Shown: positions 63,401 to 64,000 of the stretch, piece by piece | Layout: each line of letters starts with the position of its first letter | How positions within the stretch are numbered: the first letter of the stretch is position 1 | NCBI GenBank assembly: GCA_002189035.1 | Contig: CM007989.1 | Span: forward strand, 2,666,001 to 2,730,000 | DNA from: Utricularia gibba | Lineage: Eukaryota; Streptophyta; Magnoliopsida; Lamiales; Lentibulariaceae | Direction of reading: 5' to 3' | DNA: 64,000 bases | Notes under the pieces: generated by a model | Database searches by the model: none | What the model was told of the DNA's origin: nothing | Seen by the model: the letters and a program-made list of their open reading frames with translations, nothing else | Position numbers and translations under genes: made by a program

Positions 63401-64000
63401 AGCTGGAAGCTCAAGTAAAGGCACCCTTTCTGGTGCTATGAATATGCCCCAGGAGACCACACAGGCATGGAGTAAATATTGCATCTTAATATGTGCTCTT
63501 TGTGATTTTGGTGAATAATTGAGAATATGTTCAATACGAGTTTTCTGGATTATTTGGAGTTATTTATTTTTATTTCCTCTTTTTAAATTTTAAACGTCAC
63601 GTTCTTCAGGAGGGTTGAAGTTTTGTTTGTTTTCTTCATTAATTTTTCATATTTGAAATTGGCAGTGTGGTATCAATGGCATGCTGGATGACTGGGAAGA
63701 AAATTTGGCGGTGATAACTGCAAACCGAACAAAGGGTGATGAACTTGTGCTTGTTCACCTGGGAGATTGTTTATGGAAGGAAAAAAATGATGTATGTTCT
63801 TTCTTTTTGTTTTCTTGGAAGTACAATCACGAAGGTTTGGAATTGCATTTTTAATCTCATATGCTACAGATAATTGCTGCACACATATGCTATTTGGTAG
63901 CAGAAGCCGTCTTTGAGCCATATTCAGACAGTGCTAGGTTGTGTCTTCTCGGAGCAGATCACTGGAAGTCACCCCGAACATATGCAAGTGCAGAAGCAAT
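60468..64000 (+). CDS. SEC16: SEC16 homolog (MAIGO5-like), 3' end beyond window
   Basis: A large scaffold protein of ER exit sites that organises COPII coat assembly. Exon 1 (60468-62333) encodes a long, acidic, disordered N-terminus with two aromatic QYPGW repeats (EEQYPGWKYDASTGQWFQ and FDPQYPGWYYDTTLQQWL). It then enters the conserved central domain (HALVAFGFGGKLIIM). Later exons: 62417-62722, 62882-63010, 63092-63214, 63294-63464, 63666-63791 and 63870 to the edge. They continue it with PIPGPLTSGF, EALQCAQEGQLWGPAIVLA and DDWEENLAVITANRTKGDELV. Intron 5 appears to use a GC donor (63465-63466). The remaining central domain and C-terminus lie outside. Confidence 0.92.

Overview
This window is nuclear DNA from a flowering plant, probably a eudicot, although the species cannot be fixed from sequence alone. 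The evidence is spliced genes with short GT-AG introns, AT-rich intergenic DNA, and plant-specific families: a ClpR subunit, HOS1, an O-fucosyltransferase, COBRA-like, SOB FIVE-LIKE, a SHAQKYF MYB, a ZAT zinc finger, a DEUBAD GATA factor and a D-type cyclin. Gene density is high (about 20 loci in 64 kb), and I recognise no transposon, tRNA, rRNA or CRISPR.

Region 1 (1-12.1 kb) is the unusual part. It holds four eEF1A genes (copies 1, 3 and 4 on the minus strand, copy 2 on the plus strand) interleaved with an NKAP/MAS2-like splicing-factor gene and a truncated second copy of its 3' end. Copies 1 and 2 diverge from a roughly 285-bp bidirectional promoter. The same promoter block recurs inverted upstream of copy 3, but there the outward-facing eEF1A body is gone and its promoter and leader now abut the NKAP fragment. 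The four coding regions and their 77-bp intron are almost identical, while leaders, promoters and 3' flanks have diverged. This pattern points to gene conversion.

Region 2 (12.1-29.3 kb) has uL11/RPL12 (-), the UTP4-like POPCORN WD40 protein (+), a SOB FIVE-LIKE gene (-), the polyadenylation factor PCFS4 (+) and a D-type cyclin (+) with an RB-binding motif and an upstream E2F-like site. Region 3 (30.9-43.1 kb) has a GATA26/27-like factor (+), an unidentified small minus-strand exon, chloroplast ClpR4 (-), an O-fucosyltransferase (-) and a KUA1/MYBS3-type MYB (-). Region 4 (44-64 kb) has HOS1 (+), UCH3 (+), a GT47 exostosin-family glycosyltransferase (+), COBRA-like (-), a matrix metalloproteinase (-), a ZAT-type zinc finger (+) and the 5' part of SEC16 (+), which runs off the window.

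Most genes are housekeeping functions: translation, rRNA processing, mRNA 3'-end formation and splicing, proteostasis and secretion. Several share telo-box and site II promoter motifs. A recurring oddity is single-base reading-frame losses, all deletions, in at least five otherwise conserved genes. These look more like residual consensus errors than independent pseudogenes, so the affected models should be treated as frameshifted but probably functional.
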